Source of the DNA: Pyxidicoccus parkwaysis | GTDB lineage: Bacteria > Myxococcota > Myxococcia > Myxococcales > Myxococcaceae | NCBI RefSeq assembly: GCF_017301735.1 | Contig: NZ_CP071090.1 | Location: forward strand, 6,996,001-7,060,000 | Length of the DNA stretch: 64,000 bases | Direction of reading: 5' to 3' | Part shown: positions 15,607-21,493 of the stretch, one piece after another | How positions within the stretch are numbered: position 1 is the stretch's first letter | How the letters are laid out: every line of letters begins with the position of its first letter | Made by a program: the position numbers and the translations under genes | The notes under the pieces: generated by a model | Databases searched by the model: none | The model's input: only the letters and a program-made list of their open reading frames with translations | Told to the model about the DNA's origin: nothing

Positions 15607-16221
15607 TCAGTCGCGCAGCAGCGGCTGGCCCGCCAGCACGTGCTCGCACAGGCTCAGTGGGAAATTTCGGCGCGGGTCGAGCGTGGGGGCGAGCCGCGCT
15701 GTGAGGGCATCGCCTTCAATCGGGTCGGGCGTCGAGGCCGGGAGGTAGATTGCGCCACGATGACTGGGGCGCAACCACGCGCCGATCCGCGTCTCGCCGT
15801 GGACGACCAGATGGGTCGCGTCCGTGCCGGACGTGACGAGGTTGCCGGTCAGCTCGAGGTCGCCCTCGATGAACACCTGGGCGTCGTAGCTGAGCACAAG
15901 ATCTCGTGCTCTCAGCGAGCCCTTGATCCACAGCGGCACATAGATGTCGAGGTCACGAATCACCAGCGGGCCGTCGACAATCAGATCGCCTTCGACGACG
16001 CACACCATCGGGGCTTCATTGCTGACGTAGGCCGGCCCGCTCAGCTTGAGCGTGCCGTCGTGGACCATGAAGTCGACCTCGAGGCCGCCGAACAGGTCCT
16101 CGTAGTTGACCGAATCGTCACTGACCTCGAGCAGATTGTAGCGCTCGAAGCCGAGCTCGCGTGACAGGGGCTGAAACCGCGCGCCGGGCAGAGAGGTGTA
16201 GGGCTGGGGCTCGAGAACCAT
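15607..16221 (-). CDS. Hypothetical beta-rich protein of the toxin island
   Basis: I do not recognise this family. The protein has 204 residues from the ATG at 16221. Its middle alternates short hydrophobic strands with glycine or aspartate turns, for example VVEGDLIVDGPLVIRDLD, IKGSLRARDLVLS, VFIEGDLELTGNLV and HLVVHGETRIGAW. That periodic pattern suggests a right-handed beta-helix or bactofilin-like fold. There is no signal peptide or membrane segment. It lies 47 bases downstream of the SMI1/KNR4 gene on the same strand and upstream of the AHH toxin, so it may be another immunity-like protein or a leftover of a longer locus. Start choice is tentative because no strong ribosome site precedes it. 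Confidence 0.55.
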   Translation of the reverse strand: MVLEPQPYTSLPGARFQPLSRELGFERYNLLEVSDDSVNYEDLFGGLEVDFMVHDGTLKLSGPAYVSNEAPMVCVVEGDLIVDGPLVIRDLDIYVPLWIKGSLRARDLVLSYDAQVFIEGDLELTGNLVTSGTDATHLVVHGETRIGAWLRPSHRGAIYLPASTPDPIEGDALTARLAPTLDPRRNFPLSLCEHVLAGQPLLRD

Positions 16222-16268
16222 GCGGCGTGATAACGCATCGTCCACGCACTGGCCAGAGAGCGCACTTC

Positions 16269-17030
16269 TCAGCGCCGTGCCTCCCGGGTGAGCCATTCCT
16301 GGAGCTCGTCCTCGAGTCGAGCGAGACGGACGCTGACCCACTGCCGGAAGTCCGCGGACGCGTCGTAGAGCGCATCGGGCTCATCATGGAAGCGCATGAA
16401 CACGGGGGCCTCACCGGAGGCGTCTCGCTGCGAGCAGAGGGCGAAGACCGCCTCTCCATTCCTGTCGTCGGAAACATGCAGCAGTCGCCGGGGCACATTC
16501 GGGTCGAGCGTCACGCCGGACTGTTTCACGGCATGAACGAAGCGCTCGGAGGTCAGAGCAACATCCGCGTCGAGCGAAGCGCTCGCGGCCACCAGACGCG
16601 TCACGGGCGTCGTGGTGTCATTCCATGGGCCGAGAAAGGAGACCGAGCCTACTTCGAGGAGGAAGGCCGCGAATGAAGGAGGAAGCGCGAAGCCCAGCGC
16701 ACGCTCGGCGGCGCTCACCTCCGAGGAAGTCGCCGGTGCTCCCTCGATGGATACGGCCAGTGTCCGCCCGTCCGGCACGTGCGCCGCGAAGCCTGGCTCA
16801 CGCCGGAGCAAGTCGGCGAACCACGCGTTGATGGAGGCAATCTGCTCCCGGTAGCTCCCCGCGCCTACGACGGCGGGCCCCCGGAGGCCCAGCGATGCGC
16901 GGTAGGCGTCCTGGTCACGCGCCTGCTTCTCGGCCTCGACACGCTCTGCCTGTTCCTTCGTCGCAAGGCCCGCCTTCTGGAAGGCCGCTGCAAGACCTCC
17001 GAGTGCCGGCGGCTTCTGCTTTCCACCCAT
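16269..17030 (-). CDS. SMI1/KNR4 (SUKH) family protein
   Basis: This protein of 253 residues contains a SUKH-type domain in its middle: a helix with VSAAERALGFALPPSFAAF followed by LLEVGSVSFLGPW, the usual E-x-x-LG-x-x-LP-x-x-Y/F pattern of the superfamily. SUKH proteins often serve as immunity proteins in polymorphic toxin systems. The first 60 residues are charged and helical (KAGLATKEQAERVEAEKQA) and look like a coiled-coil extension. The ATG at 17030 follows GGGAG by five bases. The gene is the first of four minus-strand genes ending with the AHH toxin and Imm11, so it may protect against a related toxin, but its partner is not identified. Confidence 0.68.
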   Translation of the reverse strand: MGGKQKPPALGGLAAAFQKAGLATKEQAERVEAEKQARDQDAYRASLGLRGPAVVGAGSYREQIASINAWFADLLRREPGFAAHVPDGRTLAVSIEGAPATSSEVSAAERALGFALPPSFAAFLLEVGSVSFLGPWNDTTTPVTRLVAASASLDADVALTSERFVHAVKQSGVTLDPNVPRRLLHVSDDRNGEAVFALCSQRDASGEAPVFMRFHDEPDALYDASADFRQWVSVRLARLEDELQEWLTREARR

Positions 17031-17172
17031 GACGCGCTCCCGCGAGAGGTCCAGATTCTGCCCCAAGGATGTTGTAGCTGGGTTGCGCTACGCGAGCCGA
17101 GGTCTTGTTCACCTGCTCCTCGTTGAAGCGGGCCGACCGCGTCCGGGAGCTTGCGTGGGGCGGGAACAGAGA

Positions 17173-17278
17173 ACAACCTTACAGGGCGGCCATTGACGCG
17201 CCACCCTGGGACGTCAGACTCGCTTGCTATGCCCTCCCCATGGAACTGGACATGGGCGGCGTGGAGTATGGGGCAGTC
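17173..17278 (+). repeat. Uma2-linked upstream repeat, copy B
   Basis: This matches copy A at 13317-13417: ACAACCTTACAGGGCGG at 17173-17189, CCACCCTGGGA at 17201 and CATGGGCGGC at 17251-17260. The 24-base spacing between the CCTTACAG part and CCACCC is the same as in copy A. The conserved block before a paralogous gene suggests a shared promoter or a duplication border around the island between the copies. Confidence 0.7.
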
Positions 17279-17833
17279 ATGGAACGGAAACCGGCTACGT
17301 ATGCAGACCTGGAGGCGCTCCCAGAGAATGTGGTCGGGGAGCTGATCGGCGGCGTGCTGCATGCCAGCCCTCGCCCAACCGGGCCGCACATGGTTGTCGC
17401 ATCCCGGCTGGAAATCGAGCTGGGTGGTCCGTTCGACCGAGCGAGGAATGGGCCCGGAGGATGGATTCTCCTCTTCGAGGTGGAACTGCACCTCGGGGGG
17501 GACGTGCTCGTCCCGGACATGGTCGGCTGGCGTCGGGAACGAATGCCAAAACCACCGAGAACCGCTGTCTATACCCTCTCGCCGGACTGGGCCTGCGAGG
17601 TGCTCTCTCCTTCCACCAAGGCACTGGACCGCAAGGTGAAGCTTCCCGTGTATGCGCGCGAAGGCGTGCGCCACATCTGGCTGATGGACCCGGAGGCGCG
17701 CATGCTGGAGGTCTTCCGCCTGGAGGGCGCGGGCTACTCGCTCGTCTCCACCCACTCCGGCGCGGCCCTCGTCCGCGCCGAGCCCTTCGAGGCCGCCGAG
17801 CTGGAGCTCGCGTACCTCTGGGGCGATATGTGA
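17279..17833 (+). CDS. Uma2 family protein (DUF820), copy B
   Basis: This 184-residue paralogue of the gene at 13418 shares its start MERKPATYADL, ELIGGVLHASP, VPDMVGW, DWACEVLSPST and KVKLPVYAREGVRHIWL. The putative PD-(D/E)xK residues are retained, so the nuclease fold is probably intact; function is unknown. The two copies point the same way and flank the four-gene minus-strand toxin-immunity group. The ATG at 17279 is fixed by the paralogue; longer in-frame starts exist but add unrelated sequence. The sulfate operon promoter begins about 40 bases after its stop, so this gene is probably a separate unit. Confidence 0.85.
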   Translation: MERKPATYADLEALPENVVGELIGGVLHASPRPTGPHMVVASRLEIELGGPFDRARNGPGGWILLFEVELHLGGDVLVPDMVGWRRERMPKPPRTAVYTLSPDWACEVLSPSTKALDRKVKLPVYAREGVRHIWLMDPEARMLEVFRLEGAGYSLVSTHSGAALVRAEPFEAAELELAYLWGDM

Positions 17834-17871
17834 CGGGTGGGCGACATCCCACCCCGTCCTTGAAGGGCAGG

Positions 17872-17931
17872 TTGACGGCAGGCCCCGCCCGCCGTTACTT
17901 TGGACACTCCTCCGTTAACTTGGACGCCCAG
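17872..17931 (+). promoter_or_regulatory. Candidate promoter and direct repeat ahead of the cys operon leader
   Basis: TTGACG at 17872-17877 and TACTTT at 17896-17901 are spaced by 18 bases, a plausible sigma-70-type promoter that would start transcription near 17908, some 24 bases before the first leader peptide. The -10 lies inside the first of two similar blocks, CCGTTACTTTGGACA and CCGTTAACTTGGACG, about 20 bases apart. These direct repeats could bind a repressor or activator. Both calls come from reading the bases only. Confidence 0.5.
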
Positions 17932-18021
17932 GTGACGCACTCCACCCCGACCGCCGCGCTGTTCCGCTGCCGCTGCTGTCGGTCGTGTGCCTGTTGTGCC
18001 CTGTCGGGCCTGGGTTGTTGA
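17932..18021 (+). CDS. Polycysteine leader peptide 1 of the cys operon
   Basis: This small reading frame of 29 residues begins with GTG at 17932 and ends with TGA at 18021. Its second half is RCRCCRSCACC, followed by a last Cys before the stop: seven Cys in 18 residues. Five of the seven Cys codons are TGT, although the cysH gene downstream uses TGC at all its Cys positions. Such a peptide makes no sense as an enzyme but fits a ribosome-stalling sensor of charged tRNA-Cys. A terminator lies 40 bases downstream, and a G-rich segment just after the Cys run (18005-18010) can pair with the terminator's left arm. There is no strong ribosome site, so the start is uncertain. Confidence 0.8.
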   Translation: MTHSTPTAALFRCRCCRSCACCALSGLGC

Positions 18022-18066
18022 CGCGCGCACTGGACTCCTGAGTCCCCGCGCTGTCTCCCCGGCCCG
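18005..18066 (+). promoter_or_regulatory. Candidate antiterminator 1
   Basis: Three nested complementary segments can form an alternative hairpin: CGGGCC 18005-18010 with GGCCCG 18061-18066, GCGCG 18023-18027 with CGCGC 18047-18051, and GGACT 18032-18036 with AGTCC 18041-18045. The outer pairing takes the left arm of the terminator at 18061, so the two structures exclude each other. A ribosome finishing the leader at 18019-18021 would cover the outer and middle left strands; one stalled on the Cys codons would leave them free. Confidence 0.65.
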
Positions 18067-18099
18067 GCCTCCTCTCGAAGGAGCCGGGCCTTTCTCTTT
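18061..18099 (+). terminator. Attenuator terminator 1
   Basis: A strong GC stem pairs 18061-18073 with 18079-18090 (12 pairs with one bulged C), with a five-base loop, followed by TTTCTCTTT at 18091-18099. It lies between the first and second polycysteine leader peptides, with no finished gene before it on this transcript, so it most likely acts as an attenuator. Confidence 0.8.
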
Positions 18100-18135
18100 C
18101 CGCCTCCCGCTCTCACTCCGCAGCCCCCGCGCCTC

Positions 18136-18291
18136 ATGCCCTCGTCTGCCTCCATCGCTCCGAAGTCCCTCGCGCTGAGCTCCGCGCGCGGAGCGTCGTG
18201 GGCCCAGGGCATGTGCTGTGCGTGCTGTCTGGCGTGTGCGTGTCCCGTGTGTCCGCCCCCCGGCGGGTGCCGAGCAGCGAGGAGTGGCTAG
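18136..18291 (+). CDS. Polycysteine leader peptide 2 of the cys operon
   Basis: A second small frame ends with TAG at 18291. The Cys-rich part starts at an ATG at 18211 (26 residues) and reads MCCACCLACACPVC, with an eighth Cys shortly after. An in-frame ATG at 18136 would give 51 residues; neither start has a strong ribosome site. Five of the eight Cys codons are TGT. Pro-Pro-Pro-Gly-Gly follows the Cys run, and the two Gly codons (GGCGGG, 18262-18267) are complementary to the left arm of the next terminator. The design repeats leader 1, although the peptide sequences are not alike, so the two look functionally parallel rather than simply copied. Confidence 0.8.
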   Translation: MPSSASIAPKSLALSSARGASWAQGMCCACCLACACPVCPPPGGCRAARSG

Positions 18292-18331
18292 CAGTCCCCC
18301 TTCTCGAACTTCCCTGCTCGCGCGGCCCGCC
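18262..18331 (+). promoter_or_regulatory. Candidate antiterminator 2
   Basis: GGCGGG at 18262-18267 can pair with CCCGCC at 18326-18331, and CGAGCAG at 18271-18277 pairs perfectly with CTGCTCG at 18314-18320, stacking inside the outer stem. The outer pairing removes six bases from the left arm of the terminator at 18323. A ribosome at the leader stop would cover the CGAGCAG strand and favour termination. Confidence 0.65.
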
Positions 18332-18358
18332 CTCCCAAGGGGCGGGCCGTTTTCGTTT
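18323..18358 (+). terminator. Attenuator terminator 2, just before cysH
   Basis: This is a perfect ten-pair stem, CGGCCCGCCC at 18323-18332 with GGGCGGGCCG at 18340-18349, with a seven-base loop, followed by TTTTCGTTT. It ends only 18 bases before the cysH ATG and therefore stands inside the 5' leader of the operon, where a plain terminator would silence the genes unless it is regulated. Confidence 0.85.
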
Positions 18359-18376
18359 CCACTCTCGGAGCCCTCC

Positions 18377-19123
18377 ATGTCGTCCCCGTTGTCCGCCACC
18401 ACCCTCGCCGCTTCCTCCCCGTCCGCGCTGCTCGACGAGGCACGTGCCCTCGCGAACGCGCCCGTGGAGGAGGTCTTCACCTGGGTGGAGCGACGGCTCG
18501 GCGCACGCGCGGCCATCGCCTCCAGCTTCGGCGTGGAGGACATGGTCCTCATCGACCTGGCGCGGAAGCACGCGCCCAGCCTCCGTGTCTTCACCCTCGA
18601 CACCGGCCGCCTGCCGCCGGAGACGTACGAGCTCATCGAAGTCGTCCGCAACCGCTACGGCCTCGCCGTGGAGACCTTCTTCCCCGAGCGCGCCCGCGTG
18701 GAGACGCTCGAGTCCACGAAGGGCTACTTCTCCTTCCGCAAGAGCCTGGAGGCTCGCAAGGAGTGCTGCGCCATCCGCAAGGTGGAGCCCCTGCGCCGCG
18801 CGCTCGCCGGGCGCGAAGCCTGGATGACGGGCCTGCGCCGCGAGCAGTCCGTCACCCGCACCGCCATCGAGTTCGTCGAGGCGGACGCCGAGCACGGCGG
18901 GCTCCTCAAGCTCAACCCGCTGGCCACGTGGACCCGCCAGGACGTCTGGGCCTACGTGAAGGAACACGCCGTCCCCTACAACTCGCTCCATGACCGGGGC
19001 TACCCGTCCATCGGCTGCGCGCCCTGCACCCGCGCGGTGAAGCCATACGAGGACGAGCGCGCCGGCCGCTGGTGGTGGGAGGCCCGCGAGCACAGCGAGT
19101 GCGGCCTGCACCCGGTCCGCTGA
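18377..19123 (+). CDS. cysH: Assimilatory APS reductase (Fe-S type)
   Basis: This enzyme reduces adenosine 5'-phosphosulfate to sulfite in the cytoplasm with a thiol donor. It has 248 residues. The PAPS-reductase fold begins with ASSFGVEDMVLIDL, then FTLDTGRLPPETY. The paired cysteines KECCAIRK and GCAPCTR bind the [4Fe-4S] cluster that distinguishes APS reductases from PAPS reductases. TGLRREQS is the usual substrate loop, and ECGLH near the C-terminus holds the catalytic Cys. The ATG at 18377 follows GGAG by six bases. It is the first structural gene after the tandem attenuator. The Fe-S motif means APS kinase is not needed, which agrees with the decayed kinase tail on CysN. Confidence 0.95.
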   Translation: MSSPLSATTLAASSPSALLDEARALANAPVEEVFTWVERRLGARAAIASSFGVEDMVLIDLARKHAPSLRVFTLDTGRLPPETYELIEVVRNRYGLAVETFFPERARVETLESTKGYFSFRKSLEARKECCAIRKVEPLRRALAGREAWMTGLRREQSVTRTAIEFVEADAEHGGLLKLNPLATWTRQDVWAYVKEHAVPYNSLHDRGYPSIGCAPCTRAVKPYEDERAGRWWWEAREHSECGLHPVR

Positions 19124-19135
19124 ATCGAGCGCGCC

Positions 19136-19786
19136 ATGAGCACACCCATCGACTACCCCGTCTGCCTCCGGCTGGAGGGACGCCGCGTCCTCCTCGTGGG
19201 AGGCGGCACCATCGCCGAGGGCCGTGCCCTCGCGGTGCTCGAAGCCGGCGCCCGGCTGCGCGTCGTGTCCCCCGAGGCCACCACCACGTTGCGCACCCTC
19301 GCCACGCAAGGGCGCCTCGAATGGCTCGCCCGGCCCTATGTCCCCGGCGACGTGCGCGGCCATGACCTGGTGCTCGCCGCCACCGACGACGCGAGCGTGG
19401 GCCCGCTGGTGGCGAAGGAGGCACGGGCGCTCGGTGTCTGGGTGAACACGGCGGACGTGCCGGAGCTGTGCGACTTCACGCTGCCCTCCGTCGGACGCCG
19501 GGGCCCCATCACCCTCGCCATCTCCACCGCCGGCCACGCGCCCGCGGTTGCGCGCCGGCTGCGACGCGAGCTGACCGCGCGCGTGGCCCCGCATCACGTG
19601 TGGCTCGCGCGGCTCAGCGGATGGCTGCGCCGCCGGCTTCCCGCGGGCGTGGAGCGTCAGCGGCTCTTGAAGAGCCTGGTGGAGGGAGACATCGGCGCGC
19701 TGCTGGAACGCGGCGAGCGCAAGGCCGCGGGAGCCCGGCTCCGCGCGGCGCTGAAGACCTTGAAGTCATCGGGAGAGACGACATGA
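19136..19786 (+). CDS. Precorrin-2 dehydrogenase / siroheme synthase N-terminal domain
   Basis: This enzyme oxidises precorrin-2 to sirohydrochlorin with NAD and may insert Fe, giving siroheme for sulfite reductase. It has 216 residues and matches the CysG N-terminal or Met8-type domain. The Rossmann motif is VLLVGGGTIAEGRA near the N-terminus; DLVLAATDD and NTADVPELCDFTLPS follow, with ITLAISTAGHAPAVARRLR as the typical substrate region. It lies 12 bases after cysH, and its TGA overlaps the ATG of the methyltransferase gene (ATGA), so the two CysG halves are separate but coupled genes. Confidence 0.93.
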   Translation: MSTPIDYPVCLRLEGRRVLLVGGGTIAEGRALAVLEAGARLRVVSPEATTTLRTLATQGRLEWLARPYVPGDVRGHDLVLAATDDASVGPLVAKEARALGVWVNTADVPELCDFTLPSVGRRGPITLAISTAGHAPAVARRLRRELTARVAPHHVWLARLSGWLRRRLPAGVERQRLLKSLVEGDIGALLERGERKAAGARLRAALKTLKSSGETT

Positions 19787-20583
19787 GAGAGCAGGTCCAG
19801 GGACGCGTGTACCTGGTGGGAGCCGGCCCGGGAGACCCCGAGCTGCTCACGCTGCGCGCGGCCCGGTTGCTGAGAGAAGCAGACACCGTGGTGCACGACA
19901 GGCTCGTGCACCCCGCCGTGCTGGAGCACGCGCGCCCCCACGCCCGACTCATCTACGTGGGCAAGGAGGGCGGCGGCGAGTCCGTGCGGCAGGAGGACAT
20001 CCACACCGTGCTCATCACGCAAGCCCGCCTGGGCCGCCGCGTGGTGCGCCTCAAGGGCGGAGACCCGTTCGTCTTCGGCCGTGGCGCCGAGGAGGCGCTC
20101 GCGCTGGAGGCGGCGGGCATTCCGTACGAGGTGGTGCCCGGCCTGTCCGCCGGAATCGCCGCGCCGGCCTCGGCCGCCATCCCCGTCACCCAACGTGACG
20201 TGTCCGGCGAGGTGACGTTCGCCACCGCGCACCGCGCGGGCGGAGCACCGGACTGGGCCTTCCTCGCGAGGGCGAAGACGCTGGTGCTCTTCATGGCGGG
20301 AGACCGGTTGGAGCAGACGGTGCGCGCCCTGGTGACGGCGGGCCGCGAGGCCTCGACGCCCGCCGCCGTGGTGGAGGCGGGCACGTGGGAGCACCAGCGG
20401 GTGGTGGAGGCCACGCTGGGAAACATCGCCCTGGAGGCGCGCCGGGCCGACATCGGCTCGCCCGCGCTGCTCATCGTGGGCGAGGTGGTGGCGCTGCGCT
20501 CCCGGCTGCCGTCACTGGCGGCGCGCGGCTCGACGATGAACGAACACACGGAGTCCCTGAAGGTGGAGGGTGGCCATGAGTGA
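19783..20583 (+). CDS. cobA: Uroporphyrinogen-III C-methyltransferase (SUMT)
   Basis: This enzyme transfers two methyl groups from SAM to uroporphyrinogen III, giving precorrin-2. It has 266 residues, the usual length of a stand-alone SUMT. Signatures are VYLVGAGPGDPELLTLRA, VRLKGGDPFVFGRGAEE and VPGLSAGIAAPASAAIPVT. The start overlaps the stop of the precorrin-2 dehydrogenase gene and its end overlaps the cysD start, so translation is coupled along the operon. With its upstream neighbour it supplies siroheme to CysI. Confidence 0.95.
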   Translation: MREQVQGRVYLVGAGPGDPELLTLRAARLLREADTVVHDRLVHPAVLEHARPHARLIYVGKEGGGESVRQEDIHTVLITQARLGRRVVRLKGGDPFVFGRGAEEALALEAAGIPYEVVPGLSAGIAAPASAAIPVTQRDVSGEVTFATAHRAGGAPDWAFLARAKTLVLFMAGDRLEQTVRALVTAGREASTPAAVVEAGTWEHQRVVEATLGNIALEARRADIGSPALLIVGEVVALRSRLPSLAARGSTMNEHTESLKVEGGHE

Positions 20584-21493
20584 GAACACGCTGGCGAGGA
20601 CGACGCACCTGGCGGAACTGGAGGCGGAGAGCATCCACATCATCCGCGAGACGGTGGCGGAGTTCGCCAACCCGGTGATGCTCTACAGCATCGGCAAGGA
20701 CTCGCAGGTGCTGCTGCACCTGGCGCGCAAGGCCTTCCATCCCGCGCCCCTGCCCTTCCCACTCCTCCACGTGGACACCACCTGGAAGTTCCGGGAAATG
20801 TATGCCTTTCGAGACGCCTTTGTCGCGCGGCACGGGCTGAAGCTCCTCGTGCACCAGAACCGCCGCGCGCTGGCCGAGGGCATCAACCCCTTCGACCACG
20901 GCAGCCAGAAGTACACGCACGCCATGAAGACGCAGGCGCTACTGGAAGCGCTGGCGCAGCACGGCTTCGACGCGGCCTTCGGCGGCGCGCGCCGCGACGA
21001 GGAGAAGTCCCGCGCCAAGGAGCGCGTGTTCTCCTTCCGCGACAAGCATGGCCAGTGGGACCCGCGCCGGCAGCGGCCGGAGCTCTGGAACCTCTACAAC
21101 GGCCGCGTGGACGCCGGGGAGAGCATGCGCGTCTTCCCGCTGTCCAACTGGACGGAGCTGGACGTGTGGCACTACGTGTTGCGCGAGCGAATCCCGGTGG
21201 TGCCGCTCTATTTCGCCGCCGAGCGGCCCATCATCGACCGCAACGGCACGCTGCTGATGGTGGACGACGAGCGCATGCGCCTGCGTCCGGGCGAGAAGCC
21301 CACGCTGCGGCGCGTGCGCTTCCGCACGCTCGGCTGCTACCCGCTGAGCGGCGCCATCGAGTCCTCCGCAACCACGGTGGAGGCCGTCATCCACGAGATG
21401 GTCAACGCCCGCCAGTCCGAGCGGCAGGGCCGACTCATCGACCACGACGAAGAGGGCTCCATGGAGCTCAAGAAGCGCGAGGGCTACTTCTAA
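20576..21493 (+). CDS. cysD: Sulfate adenylyltransferase subunit 2
   Basis: This is the catalytic subunit of ATP sulfurylase; it forms APS from ATP and sulfate together with CysN. It has 305 residues. The PP-loop is MLYSIGKDSQVLLHLARKAF, and HVDTTWKFREMY, FGGARRDEEKSRAKER, LWNLYNGR and LSNWTELDVWHY are all standard CysD blocks. The ATG at 20576 is preferred because GGAGG ends six bases before it; a GTG at 20570 would spoil that spacing. The end overlaps cysN (TAATG). Confidence 0.97.
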   Translation: MSENTLARTTHLAELEAESIHIIRETVAEFANPVMLYSIGKDSQVLLHLARKAFHPAPLPFPLLHVDTTWKFREMYAFRDAFVARHGLKLLVHQNRRALAEGINPFDHGSQKYTHAMKTQALLEALAQHGFDAAFGGARRDEEKSRAKERVFSFRDKHGQWDPRRQRPELWNLYNGRVDAGESMRVFPLSNWTELDVWHYVLRERIPVVPLYFAAERPIIDRNGTLLMVDDERMRLRPGEKPTLRRVRFRTLGCYPLSGAIESSATTVEAVIHEMVNARQSERQGRLIDHDEEGSMELKKREGYF

